The notes: generated by a model not told the origin, from the sequence alone. A stretch of 64,000 bases of DNA from Streptomyces roseifaciens (GCF_001445655.1 NZ_LNBE01000004.1:2863218-2927217); one strand, 5' to 3'; counted from the first letter of the stretch, positions 15,734 to 24,142 are shown. Numbers and translations: made by a program.

Positions 15734-16945
15734 TCAAGCGCTGACCAGGTCGTACGTCTGGGTGGCGATCTCCAGCTCCTCGTCGGTGGGCACGACCGCG
15801 ACGGCGACGCGGGCGCCGTCGGGGGAGATCAGGCGCGGCTCGCCGGACCGGACGGCGTTGCGGCCGGCGTCCACGGCCAGGCCCAGCCCCTCCAGGCCGG
15901 CCACGGCGGCCTCGCGCACGGGCGCCGCGTTCTCGCCGACGCCGGCGGTGAAGGCCACGGCGTCGACCTTGCCCAGGACCGCGTAGTAGGCGCCGATGTA
16001 CTTCTTGAGCCGGTGCACGTAGATGTCGAAGGCGAGCGCCGCCCGCTCGTCGCCCTCGTCGATGCGGCGGCGGATCTCGCGCATGTCGTTGTCGCCGCAC
16101 AGGCCGATCAGGCCGCTCTTCTTGTTGAGCAGCGCGTCGATCTCGTCGGTGGACATCCCGGCGTTGCGGGACAGGTGCAGGATGACCGCCGGGTCCAGGT
16201 CGCCCGAACGGGTGCCCATGACCAGGCCCTCCAGCGGGGTCAGGCCCATGGAGGTGTCGACGCACCGGCCGCCCTCGACCGCCGAGGCCGAGGCGCCGTT
16301 GCCCAGGTGCAGGACGATGACGTTGACCTCGGAGGGGTCCTTGCCCAGCAGCTTCGCGGTCTCGCGCGAGACGTAGGCGTGCGAGGTGCCGTGGAAGCCG
16401 TAGCGGCGCACCATGTGGGCGTCGGCCGTGGCCACGTCGATGGCGTAGCGGGCGGCGGCCTCCGGCATCGTCGTGTGGAAGGCGGTGTCGAAGACGGCGA
16501 CCTGCGGCAGGTCGGGGCGCAGCGCCTGCGCCGTGCGGATGCCCGTGACGTTGGCCGGGTTGTGCAGCGGGGCGACCGGCACGAGCCGCTCGATCTCCGC
16601 CAGCACCTCGTCGGTGATCACGGTGGGGGCGGTGAACTTCTGGCCGCCGTGCACCACCCGGTGGCCGATCGCGGCGAGCTCCGGCGAGTCCAGGCCCAGC
16701 CCGTCCGCGGCCAGCTCCGCGGCGACCGCCTGCAGCGCGGCCTCGTGGTCGGCGATCGGCGCCTCCTGCTCGCGCTTGGCGCCGCCCGTGGCGAGCGGGG
16801 TGTGCGCGAGGCGGGAGGTCTCCTCGCCGATGCGCTCGACCAGGCCCACGGCCAGCCGGGCGCCGTCGGCCATGTCGAGCAGCTGGTACTTGACCGAGGA
16901 GGAGCCGGAGTTGAGGACGAGGACTCGGGTGGGGTTGGCAGTCAT
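15734..16945 (-). CDS. ackA: Acetate kinase
   Basis: A 403-residue acetate kinase, interconverting acetyl phosphate plus ADP with acetate plus ATP. The ASKHA-fold signature NSGSSSVKYQLLDM opens the protein (about residues 11-24), followed by GHRVVHGGQKFTAPTVI, the catalytic segment FDTAFHTTMPEAAARYAID, YGFHGTSHAYVSRE, and the nucleotide-binding LGNGASASAVEGGRCVDTSM. TAGVGENAAPVRE sits near the C-terminus as expected. It lies 100 bp downstream of pta, and a hairpin in that gap may tune expression of the second gene. The two enzymes together form the acetate overflow route. Confidence 0.97.
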   Translation of the reverse strand: MTANPTRVLVLNSGSSSVKYQLLDMADGARLAVGLVERIGEETSRLAHTPLATGGAKREQEAPIADHEAALQAVAAELAADGLGLDSPELAAIGHRVVHGGQKFTAPTVITDEVLAEIERLVPVAPLHNPANVTGIRTAQALRPDLPQVAVFDTAFHTTMPEAAARYAIDVATADAHMVRRYGFHGTSHAYVSRETAKLLGKDPSEVNVIVLHLGNGASASAVEGGRCVDTSMGLTPLEGLVMGTRSGDLDPAVILHLSRNAGMSTDEIDALLNKKSGLIGLCGDNDMREIRRRIDEGDERAALAFDIYVHRLKKYIGAYYAVLGKVDAVAFTAGVGENAAPVREAAVAGLEGLGLAVDAGRNAVRSGEPRLISPDGARVAVAVVPTDEELEIATQTYDLVSA

Positions 16946-17003
16946 GAACGCTTTCCGGGTTGTGGGGGTCTCGGGGGCTGGGTCTTCGACGTCGGTGGGG
17001 GAT

Positions 17004-17036
17004 GCCGTACGGGACCGGGCGGCGGTCCCGTACGGC
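17004..17036 (-). other. Intercistronic hairpin between pta and ackA
   Basis: Perfect 13-bp arms (GCCGTACGGGACC and its complement) around a 7-nt loop in the 100-bp gap of the pta-ackA unit. It could be an RNA-stabilising or attenuating hairpin; there is no T tract. Confidence 0.55.
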
Positions 17037-17045
17037 CTACGGGCG

Positions 17046-19154
17046 TCAGACGGCGGGCGCGTCCGGCGCGGTTCCGTTCCCGGCCTCGCCCTGGGCCTGG
17101 ATCGCGGAGATCGCGACCGTGGTCACGATGTCCTGCACCAGCGCGCCGCGGGAGAGGTCGTTGACGGGCTTGCGCAGGCCCTGCAGGACCGGGCCGACGG
17201 CCACGGCGCCGGCCGAGCGCTGGACGGCCTTGTAGGTGTTGTTGCCGGTGTTGAGGTCGGGGAAGATCAGCACGGTGGCCTTGCCCGCGACCTCCGAGCC
17301 GGGGAGCTTGGTCCTGGCGACCGCGGCGTCCACGGCGGCGTCGTACTGGATCGGGCCCTCGACCTTGAGGTCCGGGCGGCGCTCGCGGACGATCTCGGTG
17401 GCCTTGCGCACCTTGTCGACGTCCGCGCCGGAGCCGGAGGTGCCGGTGGAGTACGACAGCATCGCGATCCGCGGCTCGACGCCGAACTGGGCGGCGGTCG
17501 CCGCGGACTGGATGGCGATGTCCGCGAGCTGCTCGGCGTTCGGGTCGGGGTTGACCGCGCAGTCGCCGTAGACCAGCACCCGGTCGGCCAGGCACATGAA
17601 GAAGACCGAGGAGACGATCTGCGCGCCCGGCGCGGTCTTGATGATCTCGAAGGCCGGGCGGATGGTGGCGGCGGTGGAGTGCACCGCGCCGGAGACCATG
17701 CCGTCGGCCAGGCCCTCCTGGACCATCAGGGTGCCGAAGTAGGAGACGTCGGTGACCACGTCGTGCGCGAGCTCGACGGTCATGCCCTTGTGGGCGCGGG
17801 CCTTGGCGTAGATCTCGGCGAAGCGCTCGCGCAGCGGGGAGGTCTGCGGGTCGATGATCTGCGCCGAGGCCAGGTCGATGCCCAGCTCGCCCGCGCGCTT
17901 GCGGATCGCGCCCTCCTCGCCCAGGAGCGTGAGGTCGCAGATGTCGCGGCGCAGCACCACGTCCGCGGCGCGCAGCACGCGCTCCTCCGTGCCCTCGGGC
18001 AGGACGATGCGGCGGCGGGCCGAGCGGGAGCGCTCGATCAGCTCGTGCTCGAACATCATCGGGGTGACGCGGCTGGAGCGGGCCACGGCGATGCGGTTCG
18101 TCAGCTCCGCGGTGCCCACGTGCCGCTCGAACAGGCCGAGGGCCGTCTCCGCCTTGCGCGGCGAGAACGCGTCGAGCTTGCCCTCGATCGCGAACAGCTC
18201 GGCCGCGGTCGGGAAGGAGCCGCCCGGCACCGAGACGACCGGGGTGCCCGGGGCCAGCCGGTCGGCGAGCGCCAGGATGTCCGGGCCCGGCTTCTCGTCC
18301 AGGGTCAGCAGCACGCCGGCTATCGGCGGGGCGCCGGCGCTGTGCGCGGCGAGGGCGCCGACGATCAGGTCCACCCGGTCGCCGGGGGTCACGACCAGGC
18401 AGCCCTCGGTCAGGGCGGGCAGGAAGACCGGCAGCATGGCGCCGCCGAAGACGAAGTCCTTGGCGTCGCGGGCCAGGCCCGCGTCGTCGCCGAGCAGCAC
18501 CTCGGCGTTCAGCTTGCGGACTATCTGCGCCACGGTCGGCGCGGAGAGCCCGGCCTCCTCGGGGAGGGCGTAGCAGGGGACGGGCAGGCTCGCCGACAGG
18601 CGCTCGGCGACGGCCTCGCGGTCGGCCGGGGCGACCCGGTTGACGACCAGGGCGACGACGTCGCAGCCCAGGGCCTCGTAGGCGCGGTAGGCGTTGCGCG
18701 CCTCGGCCCGCACGGACTCGGCCGTCTGGTCCTGGCCGCCGACGACCGTGATCACCGAGGCGCCGAACTCGTTGGCGAGGCGGGCGTTGAGGGCGAGCTC
18801 GTCGGGGAGCGTGGAGCCGACGTAGTCGGTGCCGAGCACCAGCACGTACTCGTAGTCGCGGGCGACCGCGTGGAAGCGCTCGACCAGCCGCGAGACGAGC
18901 TCGTCCGTGCCGCGCTCGGCCTGCAGCGCGGAGGCCTCCGCGTAGCTCATGCCGTGGCCGGACTCCGCGGACTGCCCCAGCCGGTAGCGGGACCGCAGCA
19001 GGTCGAAGAGGCGGTCCGGCCCGTCGCCGTGGACGAGCGGGCGGAAGACGCCCACCCGGTCCACCTGACGGGTGAGGAGCTCCATGACTCCCAGCTCGAT
19101 GACCTGGCGCCCGTCGCCCCGGTCGGTCCCGGTCACGTACACGCTGCGCGTCAC
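17046..19154 (-). CDS. pta: Phosphate acetyltransferase, long form
   Basis: A 702-residue phosphate acetyltransferase, which forms acetyl phosphate from acetyl-CoA and phosphate. It is the long three-domain form: an N-terminal BioD/CobB-like P-loop-fold domain (SVYVTGTDRGDGRQVIELGV, about 1-200), a central DRTGG domain (about 215-330), and the C-terminal catalytic PTA domain from about residue 370 (RRRIVLPEGTEERVLRAADV, GLADGMVSGAVHSTAATIRP, AMLSYSTGTSGSGADVDKVR). The N-terminal domain usually mediates regulation and oligomer assembly. The gene heads the pta-ackA(-pyk) unit and diverges from pfkA across a 295-bp gap. Confidence 0.96.
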   Translation of the reverse strand: MTRSVYVTGTDRGDGRQVIELGVMELLTRQVDRVGVFRPLVHGDGPDRLFDLLRSRYRLGQSAESGHGMSYAEASALQAERGTDELVSRLVERFHAVARDYEYVLVLGTDYVGSTLPDELALNARLANEFGASVITVVGGQDQTAESVRAEARNAYRAYEALGCDVVALVVNRVAPADREAVAERLSASLPVPCYALPEEAGLSAPTVAQIVRKLNAEVLLGDDAGLARDAKDFVFGGAMLPVFLPALTEGCLVVTPGDRVDLIVGALAAHSAGAPPIAGVLLTLDEKPGPDILALADRLAPGTPVVSVPGGSFPTAAELFAIEGKLDAFSPRKAETALGLFERHVGTAELTNRIAVARSSRVTPMMFEHELIERSRSARRRIVLPEGTEERVLRAADVVLRRDICDLTLLGEEGAIRKRAGELGIDLASAQIIDPQTSPLRERFAEIYAKARAHKGMTVELAHDVVTDVSYFGTLMVQEGLADGMVSGAVHSTAATIRPAFEIIKTAPGAQIVSSVFFMCLADRVLVYGDCAVNPDPNAEQLADIAIQSAATAAQFGVEPRIAMLSYSTGTSGSGADVDKVRKATEIVRERRPDLKVEGPIQYDAAVDAAVARTKLPGSEVAGKATVLIFPDLNTGNNTYKAVQRSAGAVAVGPVLQGLRKPVNDLSRGALVQDIVTTVAISAIQAQGEAGNGTAPDAPAV

Positions 19155-19178
19155 GCGTGCTCTCCTTGCTCCATCGCC

Positions 19179-19219
19179 GTGTTCTTCGGTGTTCTTCGGT
19201 GTTTCTTCGCCGTGTGCTT
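19179..19219. repeat. Short direct repeats upstream of pta
   Basis: GTGTTCTTCG is present twice in tandem (19179-19198), followed by two degenerate copies up to about 19219. It lies in the pta leader or promoter region, next to an A/T-rich run (TTTAAAAAATA). It could be a regulator-binding array or simple slippage. Confidence 0.5.
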
Positions 19220-19398
19220 CGGCTTTAAAAAATACCCGTTATGGTGGGCTTGACCTCTTGACAATACCTGCGCCCCTGGCTAAGGCGCGCGTCAGCAAGG
19301 CGTCCGGGCCCGCAGGGGCGGAGGTCAGGGCCGGCGCGGCCCCGGGGTGCGCCGGTACCCATCGGACCGTGAAACAATCGGCCCGGCTCACATGTACC

Positions 19399-19420
19399 AT
19401 CCCCTTACCTTCGGTAGGGG
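19399..19420 (+). promoter_or_regulatory. Hairpin in the pfkA leader
   Basis: CCCCTTACC and GGTAGGGG pair with one bulged base around a TTC loop, 30 bp upstream of the pfkA ATG. It may lie in the 5' untranslated region; no riboswitch class is recognised. Confidence 0.4.
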
Positions 19421-19449
19421 GGACCCCAGAGCAGGAGACACAGCACGCG

Positions 19450-20475
19450 ATGCGCATCGGAGTTCTCACCGCAGGCGGCGACTGCCCCGGCCTGAACGCT
19501 GTCATCCGCTCGGTGGTGCACCGCGCGGTCGCCGGCCACGGTGACGAGGTCATCGGCTTCGAGGACGGCTTCAAGGGCCTGCTCGACGGCCGGCACCGCA
19601 AGCTCGACCTGGAAGCGGTCAGCGGCATCCTCGCCCGCGGCGGCACCATCCTCGGCTCCTCCCGCCTGGAGCGGGCCCGGCTGCGCGAGGCCTGCGAGAG
19701 CTCCAAGGAGCTCGCCCGCGAGTACGGCATCGACGTGCTCATCCCGATCGGCGGCGAGGGCACGCTGACCGCGGCCCGGATGCTGTCGGACGCGGGCCTG
19801 CCCGTCGTCGGCGTCCCCAAGACCATCGACAACGACATCTCCTCCACGGACCGCACCTTCGGCTTCGACACCGCCGTCGGCGTGGCCACCGAGGCGATCG
19901 ACCGCCTCAAGACCACCGCCGAGTCCCACCAGCGGGTGATGGTCGTCGAGGTCATGGGCCGGCACGCGGGCTGGATCGCCCTGGAGTCCGGCATGGCCGG
20001 CGGCGCCCACGGCATCTGCCTCCCCGAGCGGGCCTTCGCGGTCGACGACCTCGTGAAGATGGTCGAGGAGCGCTTCGCCCGGGGCAAGAAGTTCGCCGTC
20101 ATCTGTGTCGCCGAGGGCGCGCACCCCGCCGAGGGCTCGATGGAGTACGCGAAGGGCGCCATAGACCAGTTCGGCCACGAGCGCTTCGCCGGCATCGGCA
20201 CCAAGCTCGCCGCCGAGCTGGAGAAGCGCCTGGGCAAGGAGGCCCGCCCGGTCATCCTCGGCCACGTCCAGCGCGGCGGCACCCCCACCGCGTACGACCG
20301 CGTCCTCGCCACCCGCTTCGGCTGGCACGCCGTCGAGGCCGCCCACCGCGGCGACTTCGGCAAGATGACGGCCCTGAAGGGCACCGACATCAGGATGGTG
20401 CCGATCGCCGACGCCGTCACCGAGCTCAAGCGCGTGCCGGAGAGCCGGATGGACGAGGCGGAGTCGGTCTTCTAG
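19450..20475 (+). CDS. pfkA: 6-phosphofructokinase (Gly104/Lys124 actinomycete type)
   Basis: A 341-residue phosphofructokinase forming fructose 1,6-bisphosphate. The N-terminal GVLTAGGDCPGLNAVIRSVV and catalytic PKTIDNDISSTDRTFGFDTA are diagnostic. The donor-site signature is GGEGT at residues 101-105 with Lys124 in GVPKTIDND. In this subgroup Gly104 goes with ATP use and Asp104 (GGEDT) with pyrophosphate, so this enzyme should be ATP-dependent while keeping the PPi-type lysine. The ATG at 19450 is followed directly by conserved residues; the frame upstream of it is not homologous. The gene diverges from pta and ends in a strong terminator. Confidence 0.96.
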   Translation: MRIGVLTAGGDCPGLNAVIRSVVHRAVAGHGDEVIGFEDGFKGLLDGRHRKLDLEAVSGILARGGTILGSSRLERARLREACESSKELAREYGIDVLIPIGGEGTLTAARMLSDAGLPVVGVPKTIDNDISSTDRTFGFDTAVGVATEAIDRLKTTAESHQRVMVVEVMGRHAGWIALESGMAGGAHGICLPERAFAVDDLVKMVEERFARGKKFAVICVAEGAHPAEGSMEYAKGAIDQFGHERFAGIGTKLAAELEKRLGKEARPVILGHVQRGGTPTAYDRVLATRFGWHAVEAAHRGDFGKMTALKGTDIRMVPIADAVTELKRVPESRMDEAESVF

Positions 20476-20507
20476 GCCTTCCGTCCCCTCGACTCCTACG
20501 AGGCTTC

Positions 20508-20555
20508 AGCCACGAGGCCCTCGCCGACCAGGTCGGCGAGGGCCTCGTGGCTTTT
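20508..20555 (+). terminator. Strong intrinsic terminator after pfkA
   Basis: Perfect 22-bp arms (20508-20529 / 20531-20552) on a minimal loop, followed by TTT. It lies 32 bp past the pfkA stop. Confidence 0.88.
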
Positions 20556-20580
20556 CGGCTTTCGGCTTTCGGCTTTCGGC
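20553..20580. repeat. Heptamer TTTCGGC x4
   Basis: Four perfect tandem copies of TTTCGGC directly after the pfkA terminator stem. They extend its T-rich tail with spaced T triplets. Slippage repeat; function unknown. Confidence 0.85.
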
Positions 20581-20715
20581 TTGTTGGCTTTTGGTGAGGC
20601 ATGCCACGCTTTGGCTGTTGTGCCGGAAATCTTCCGGCTGTGCGTGCTGCCTGCGCAAAGTTCTCCCGTGGTGGCCGGGGTGCACGCCGCCCCTTTCCGG
20701 AAGGCCCCTTTATTA

Positions 20716-20738
20716 ATACAGCCTCATATTGGCTGTAT
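20716..20738. promoter_or_regulatory. ATACAGCC/GGCTGTAT inverted repeat upstream of melC
   Basis: Perfect 8-bp arms with a 7-nt AT-rich spacer, about 130 bp before melC1, in the only AT-rich part of the 394-bp gap. It is a candidate operator or promoter-overlapping site for the melanin operon. The rest of the gap holds the pfkA terminator and no gene. Confidence 0.5.
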
Positions 20739-20869
20739 CTCGCCACATGTCCGGCTCTTCCCGAAGATCTGTTACGTTCATGATCATCTACGCCGGTCGG
20801 GGGGTCGGGGGAGCTCGACGAGCTGGACCCCCTGGTCGGAAGGAACGTTTCTTCTGAAGGGGGACCCGG

Positions 20870-21235
20870 GTGTCCGACCTCACCCGCCGCCGCATGCTCG
20901 GCCGTACCGCCGCAGCTGCCGCCGGAATCGTGCTCGCCGGACCGGCCGCGCAGGCCTTCGCCGCCGAGAGCGGGCACGACCACCACGGCAACGGCTCCGG
21001 CCACCGGCCGTTCGACGAGATCTACGAGGGCCGCCGCATCGAGGGCCGGCTCACCTCCGGCAGCGGCGGCCACCACGACTTCGGCATCGCCGTCTTCGTC
21101 GACGGCCGTCCGCTGCACATCATGCCGCGCGGCAACGGCTGGATCAGCGTCATGAACCACTACGAGGTCTTCGCGTCGCCGTACGAGGTGACCCGCGCCG
21201 CCGTGCGGGCGCTGCGCGGCGTCAACCTCGTCTGA
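20870..21235 (+). CDS. melC1: Tyrosinase copper chaperone MelC1 (Tat substrate)
   Basis: A 121-residue tyrosinase cofactor. MelC1 binds apo-tyrosinase, delivers copper and carries it out through the Tat pathway. The Tat signal is clear: twin arginines in TRRRMLGRTAAAAAG, then a hydrophobic stretch and an AQAFAAES cleavage region at about residue 30. The mature part starts with a His-rich copper-binding segment (GHDHHGNGSGH) and contains HYEVFASPYEVTRAAV, which holds the family's conserved tyrosine inserted into the tyrosinase active site. The GTG at 20870 follows GGGGGAC. melC2 follows 40 bp downstream. Confidence 0.95.
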   Translation: MSDLTRRRMLGRTAAAAAGIVLAGPAAQAFAAESGHDHHGNGSGHRPFDEIYEGRRIEGRLTSGSGGHHDFGIAVFVDGRPLHIMPRGNGWISVMNHYEVFASPYEVTRAAVRALRGVNLV

Positions 21236-21275
21236 GCCACCACCTGATCCCGTTTCCGTAAAGGGCCACATTCTC

Positions 21276-22136
21276 ATGGCAGTTCGCAAGAACCAGGCAA
21301 AGCTCACCAAGGCCGAGCGGCGCGACTTCGTGGAGGCGCTGCTGGAGCTCAAGCGCCGCGGCGGCTACGACAAGTACGTCGAGATGCACGACCGCTTCGT
21401 GATGAGCGACCTGGACGACCAGGAGCGCACCGGCCACGTCTCGCCGTCGTTCCTGCCCTGGCACCGGCAGTTCCTGCTCGACTTCGAGCGGGACCTGCAG
21501 TCCGTCAACCCGGCCGTCACGCTCCCGTACTGGGACTTCACGGTCAACCGCTCGCTGTCCGACCCGGTCTTCGCCCCCGACTTCCTCGGCGGCAACGGGC
21601 GCGAGCGCGACGCCCAGGTCATGGACGGCCCGTTCGCCTACGGCGGCGGCCGCTGGCCGATCTACTTCAAGGCCGACGAACGCCCCTTCCTGATGCGGGA
21701 GATGGGGCGGAGCAAGAGCACGCCGCAGCTGCCCACGGCCGCCACGGTCGAGGCCGCGCTGGCCGCCCCGTACTACGACGAGGCGCCCTGGAACTCCACC
21801 TCCAAGGCCGGCTTCCGCAACCTCGTCGAGGGCTGGGCGAACGGCAACACCGGCCCGCACAACACCGTGCACCGCTGGGTCGGCGGCCACATGAACACCG
21901 GCATGTCGCCCAACGACCCGGTGTTCTGGCTGCTGCACTGCTTCATCGACAAGCTGTGGTCCGACTGGCAGCGCCGGCACCCGAAGGCGCCCGCCTACCT
22001 GCCGGTCGAGCCGGTCAAGGACATCGTCGCCCTCGACGAGCCCATGAAGCCGTGGAGCGAGAAGGGGCAGCGGGTCACCCCCGCCGACATGATCGACCAC
22101 AGGAAGTTCTACGCGTACGACACCGACGCCGCGTAA
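21276..22136 (+). CDS. melC2: Tyrosinase MelC2
   Basis: A 286-residue type 3 copper monooxygenase that hydroxylates monophenols and oxidises diphenols to quinones, giving melanin. CuA ligands are His38, His54 and His63 (EMHDRF, TGHVSPSF, PWHRQF), at exactly the positions known for Streptomyces tyrosinase. CuB ligands are in GPHNTVHRWVGGH and FWLLHCFIDKLW. It has no signal peptide of its own; MelC1 supplies export. It is about a dozen residues longer than the classical enzyme owing to the C-terminal tail. Its mRNA runs towards the convergent MarR gene at 22220. Confidence 0.97.
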   Translation: MAVRKNQAKLTKAERRDFVEALLELKRRGGYDKYVEMHDRFVMSDLDDQERTGHVSPSFLPWHRQFLLDFERDLQSVNPAVTLPYWDFTVNRSLSDPVFAPDFLGGNGRERDAQVMDGPFAYGGGRWPIYFKADERPFLMREMGRSKSTPQLPTAATVEAALAAPYYDEAPWNSTSKAGFRNLVEGWANGNTGPHNTVHRWVGGHMNTGMSPNDPVFWLLHCFIDKLWSDWQRRHPKAPAYLPVEPVKDIVALDEPMKPWSEKGQRVTPADMIDHRKFYAYDTDAA

Positions 22137-22219
22137 GCGGCGGCGGGGGCGCGGGGGGAACGGGGGAGCGGGGGAGTGGGGGAGCGGGGGCGGGCCGGGC
22201 ATCCGGTCCGCCCCCGCTG

Positions 22220-22642
22220 CTATCCCGCGTCCCGCAGCTTCCGCAGGATCCGCTCCAGGGCGCGCCGGTCCGCCGCCGATAGGCGGCCGCTGACGTGCGT
22301 GCGCAGGTGCGCGAGGTGCTGCTGCAGCGCGCGGTCCAGGGCCTGCTCGCCCGCCTCCGTCAGCACCGCGAGCGCGGCCCGCCGGTCGTCCGGGTCCGGC
22401 TCCCGGCGGATCAGCCCCGCCTCCTCCATCCGGTCCGCGAGCCGCGTGAAGCCGCCGGAGCTGAAGGCGACCGCGGTCGCCAGGTCGCTCATCCGCAGGG
22501 CGTGCCCGGGCGTGCGGCCCAGCCGCAGCAGCACCTCGAACCAGGTGTCCGGGACCCCGAGGTCCTCGTGGACCAGTGGCTTCAGGCGGCTGAACGCCTC
22601 CACGAACAGTCCGTACAGCGTCACGTCGTCGTCATGCAGCAT
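22220..22642 (-). CDS. MarR-family transcriptional regulator
   Basis: A 140-residue MarR protein. The recognition region reads MSDLATAVAFSSGGFTRLAD and the wing has REPDPDDRRAALAVLTEAG, with DDRR in the DxRG position. The open frame extends far upstream, but the ATG at 22642 follows GGAGGAG by a few bases and begins the dimerisation helix. It diverges from an operon of a secreted allene-oxide-cyclase-like protein and a Rossmann reductase, with a 39-bp near-palindrome between them. It therefore probably represses both that operon and itself, with a phenolic ligand as a reasonable guess given the nearby tyrosinase. Confidence 0.9.
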   Translation of the reverse strand: MLHDDDVTLYGLFVEAFSRLKPLVHEDLGVPDTWFEVLLRLGRTPGHALRMSDLATAVAFSSGGFTRLADRMEEAGLIRREPDPDDRRAALAVLTEAGEQALDRALQQHLAHLRTHVSGRLSAADRRALERILRKLRDAG

Positions 22643-22705
22643 GTGCTCCTCCACCTCACCAGGGTCCCAGACAATCGCCCCCACCTGCAGAACCTTCCCT
22701 TGCAG

Positions 22706-22744
22706 TATCTGCCGCAACAGACATATTGTCTGCTGCGGCAGATA
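22706..22744. promoter_or_regulatory. 39-bp MarR-type operator
   Basis: 19-bp arms with two mismatches around one central base; the matched core is TATCTGCCGCA with CAGACA inside. It is centred in the divergent gap, 64 bp from the MarR start and 40 bp from the start of the secreted-protein gene. Strong candidate operator for the MarR protein at 22220. Confidence 0.78.
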
Positions 22745-22783
22745 TTTCTGCCACCACGGATCGCAACAGGCTGGAGTACGTCC

Positions 22784-23293
22784 ATGCGCAAGCGCACCCT
22801 TCCCGCCCTGGGCCTCACCGTCGCCGCGGCCGGTGTCGTCGGCGCCGCCCTCGCCATGAGCCCCGCCACGGCGGGTGCCGCCACCGCCTCCCCGGCCGGC
22901 CCGCGCTCGGTCACCATCGAGGCCGTCGAGAAGGGCACCTCGGTCAACTTCGTCGACGTCGCCCCGTCCGACTCCGCCCTCGGCGACCAGCTGATCGGCA
23001 CCGGCGACCTCGTCGGCGCCGACGGCCGCAGGATCGGCACCAGCAGCTTCCAGGGCATCTCCACCGACGCCAAGCCGCGCACCGCCGAGATGCTGACCTT
23101 CGTCTACGACCTCGGCGACGGCAACAGGATCACCACGTCGGGCGCCGCCCGGCTGAACGCCCAGGGCCCGGTCTTCGACGAGCAGTTCGCCATCACCGGC
23201 GGCACCGGCAAGTACAAGAACGCCCGCGGCCAGGTGCGCGTCCTGCAGGAGACCGTGGAGCGGGCGAAGGTCACCTTCGACATCCAGCTCTGA
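22784..23293 (+). CDS. Secreted allene-oxide-cyclase-barrel-like protein
   Basis: A 169-residue exported protein. The signal peptide is plain (MRKRTLPALGLTVAAAGVVG, cleavage near ATAGAATA at about residue 30). The mature region matches the allene oxide cyclase/dirigent-like barrel often found in Streptomyces: LIGTGDLVGADGRRIGTSSF, MLTFVYDLGDGNRITTSG, and the family-typical FAITGGTGKYKNARGQVRVL. Plant relatives steer cyclisation or radical coupling, while bacterial members are mostly uncharacterised. It heads a two-gene operon under a probable MarR operator. Extracellular action on an oxidised phenol is an inference from the tyrosinase next door. Confidence 0.85.
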   Translation: MRKRTLPALGLTVAAAGVVGAALAMSPATAGAATASPAGPRSVTIEAVEKGTSVNFVDVAPSDSALGDQLIGTGDLVGADGRRIGTSSFQGISTDAKPRTAEMLTFVYDLGDGNRITTSGAARLNAQGPVFDEQFAITGGTGKYKNARGQVRVLQETVERAKVTFDIQL

Positions 23294-23388
23294 CCGCGTC
23301 CCGGCCGTGACGTGCGGGCCCTCGTGCCCACCCCGGCCGTGACCGCCACGCCCGCCCCGTCGCCCCCGCACTTCTGGGAGAACCCCGC

Positions 23389-24006
23389 ATGAACACCCCC
23401 GTCAAGATCACCGTCCTCGGCGCCACCGGCATGGCCGGCAGCCGCATCGTCGACGAGGCGCTCACCCGCGGCCACGCCGTCACCGCCGTCGCCCGCCGCC
23501 ACGACGAGCAGGCCCCGGCCCGCGACGGCCTGCAGCGCGTGACCGCCGACGTGACCGACCCCGTCCTGCCGCTCGAGGCCGCGGACGTCGTCGTCAGCGC
23601 GCTGCCCGCCCGCGTCGCCCTGCCGCTGCTGCCCGAGCTGACCGTCCGCGCGGCCGGCCGCCGCCTGCTCTTCGTCGGCGGCGCCGGCAGCCTGCGCCTG
23701 CCGTCCGGCGAGCGCGTCATCGACCAGCCCGGCTTCCGCGAGGAGTGGAAGCCCGAGGCGTCCGCGCACGTCGAGCTGCTGGACGCGCTGCGCGCCCTGC
23801 CGCAGGACGTCGACTGGACCTTCCTCAGCCCCTCCGCCCTCTTCCTGCCCGGCGAGCGCACGGGCACCTTCCGCCTCGGCGGCGACGACCTGCTGGCCGA
23901 CGCCGACGGCACGTCGCGCATCTCCGCCGAGGACTACGCGGTCGCGCTGCTGGACGAACTCGAGACGCCGCGGCACCGCCGTCAGCGCTTCACCGTCGGC
24001 TACTGA
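23389..24006 (+). CDS. NAD(P)-binding Rossmann reductase (NmrA/SDR-like)
   Basis: A 205-residue atypical short-chain reductase. The nucleotide-binding motif GATGMAGSRIVDEA sits at about residues 10-23, and the fold continues with VVVSALPARVALPLLPEL, RLLFVGGAGSLRLPSGE and FLSPSALFLPGERTGTFRLG. It lacks a YxxxK pair at the usual SDR place, as in NmrA/BVR-B-like members, so it may reduce flavins or quinones or act as a sensor. The ATG at 23389 follows GGGAGAACCCC. It is co-directional with the secreted barrel-protein gene 95 bp upstream. Confidence 0.88.
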   Translation: MNTPVKITVLGATGMAGSRIVDEALTRGHAVTAVARRHDEQAPARDGLQRVTADVTDPVLPLEAADVVVSALPARVALPLLPELTVRAAGRRLLFVGGAGSLRLPSGERVIDQPGFREEWKPEASAHVELLDALRALPQDVDWTFLSPSALFLPGERTGTFRLGGDDLLADADGTSRISAEDYAVALLDELETPRHRRQRFTVGY

Positions 24007-24029
24007 GCACCGCCGCCCGGCGAGCGGGT

Positions 24030-24055
24030 GCGAGGCCCCGGAGGGGAGGCCTCGC
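24030..24055 (+). terminator. Hairpin after the reductase gene
   Basis: GCGAGGCC and GGCCTCGC around a 10-nt loop, 24 bp after the stop codon. Probable terminator. Confidence 0.6.
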
Positions 24056-24142
24056 CCCTCTCGTCACGTGCTGAAGCACGGCACCGTCCGGTGGGCGCAC
24101 TTCGCCGAGCATCCAGCCCCGCGAGCGTATCGGCGGGGCAGT

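Noticed and set aside
13040..17164. A 1374-codon plus-strand frame across pyk and ackA
   Set aside because: It overlaps genes with clear catalytic motifs on the other strand; no homology or ribosome site.
19399..19420. Riboswitch upstream of pfkA
   Set aside because: Only a single short hairpin is seen; no conserved aptamer core of a known class was recognised.
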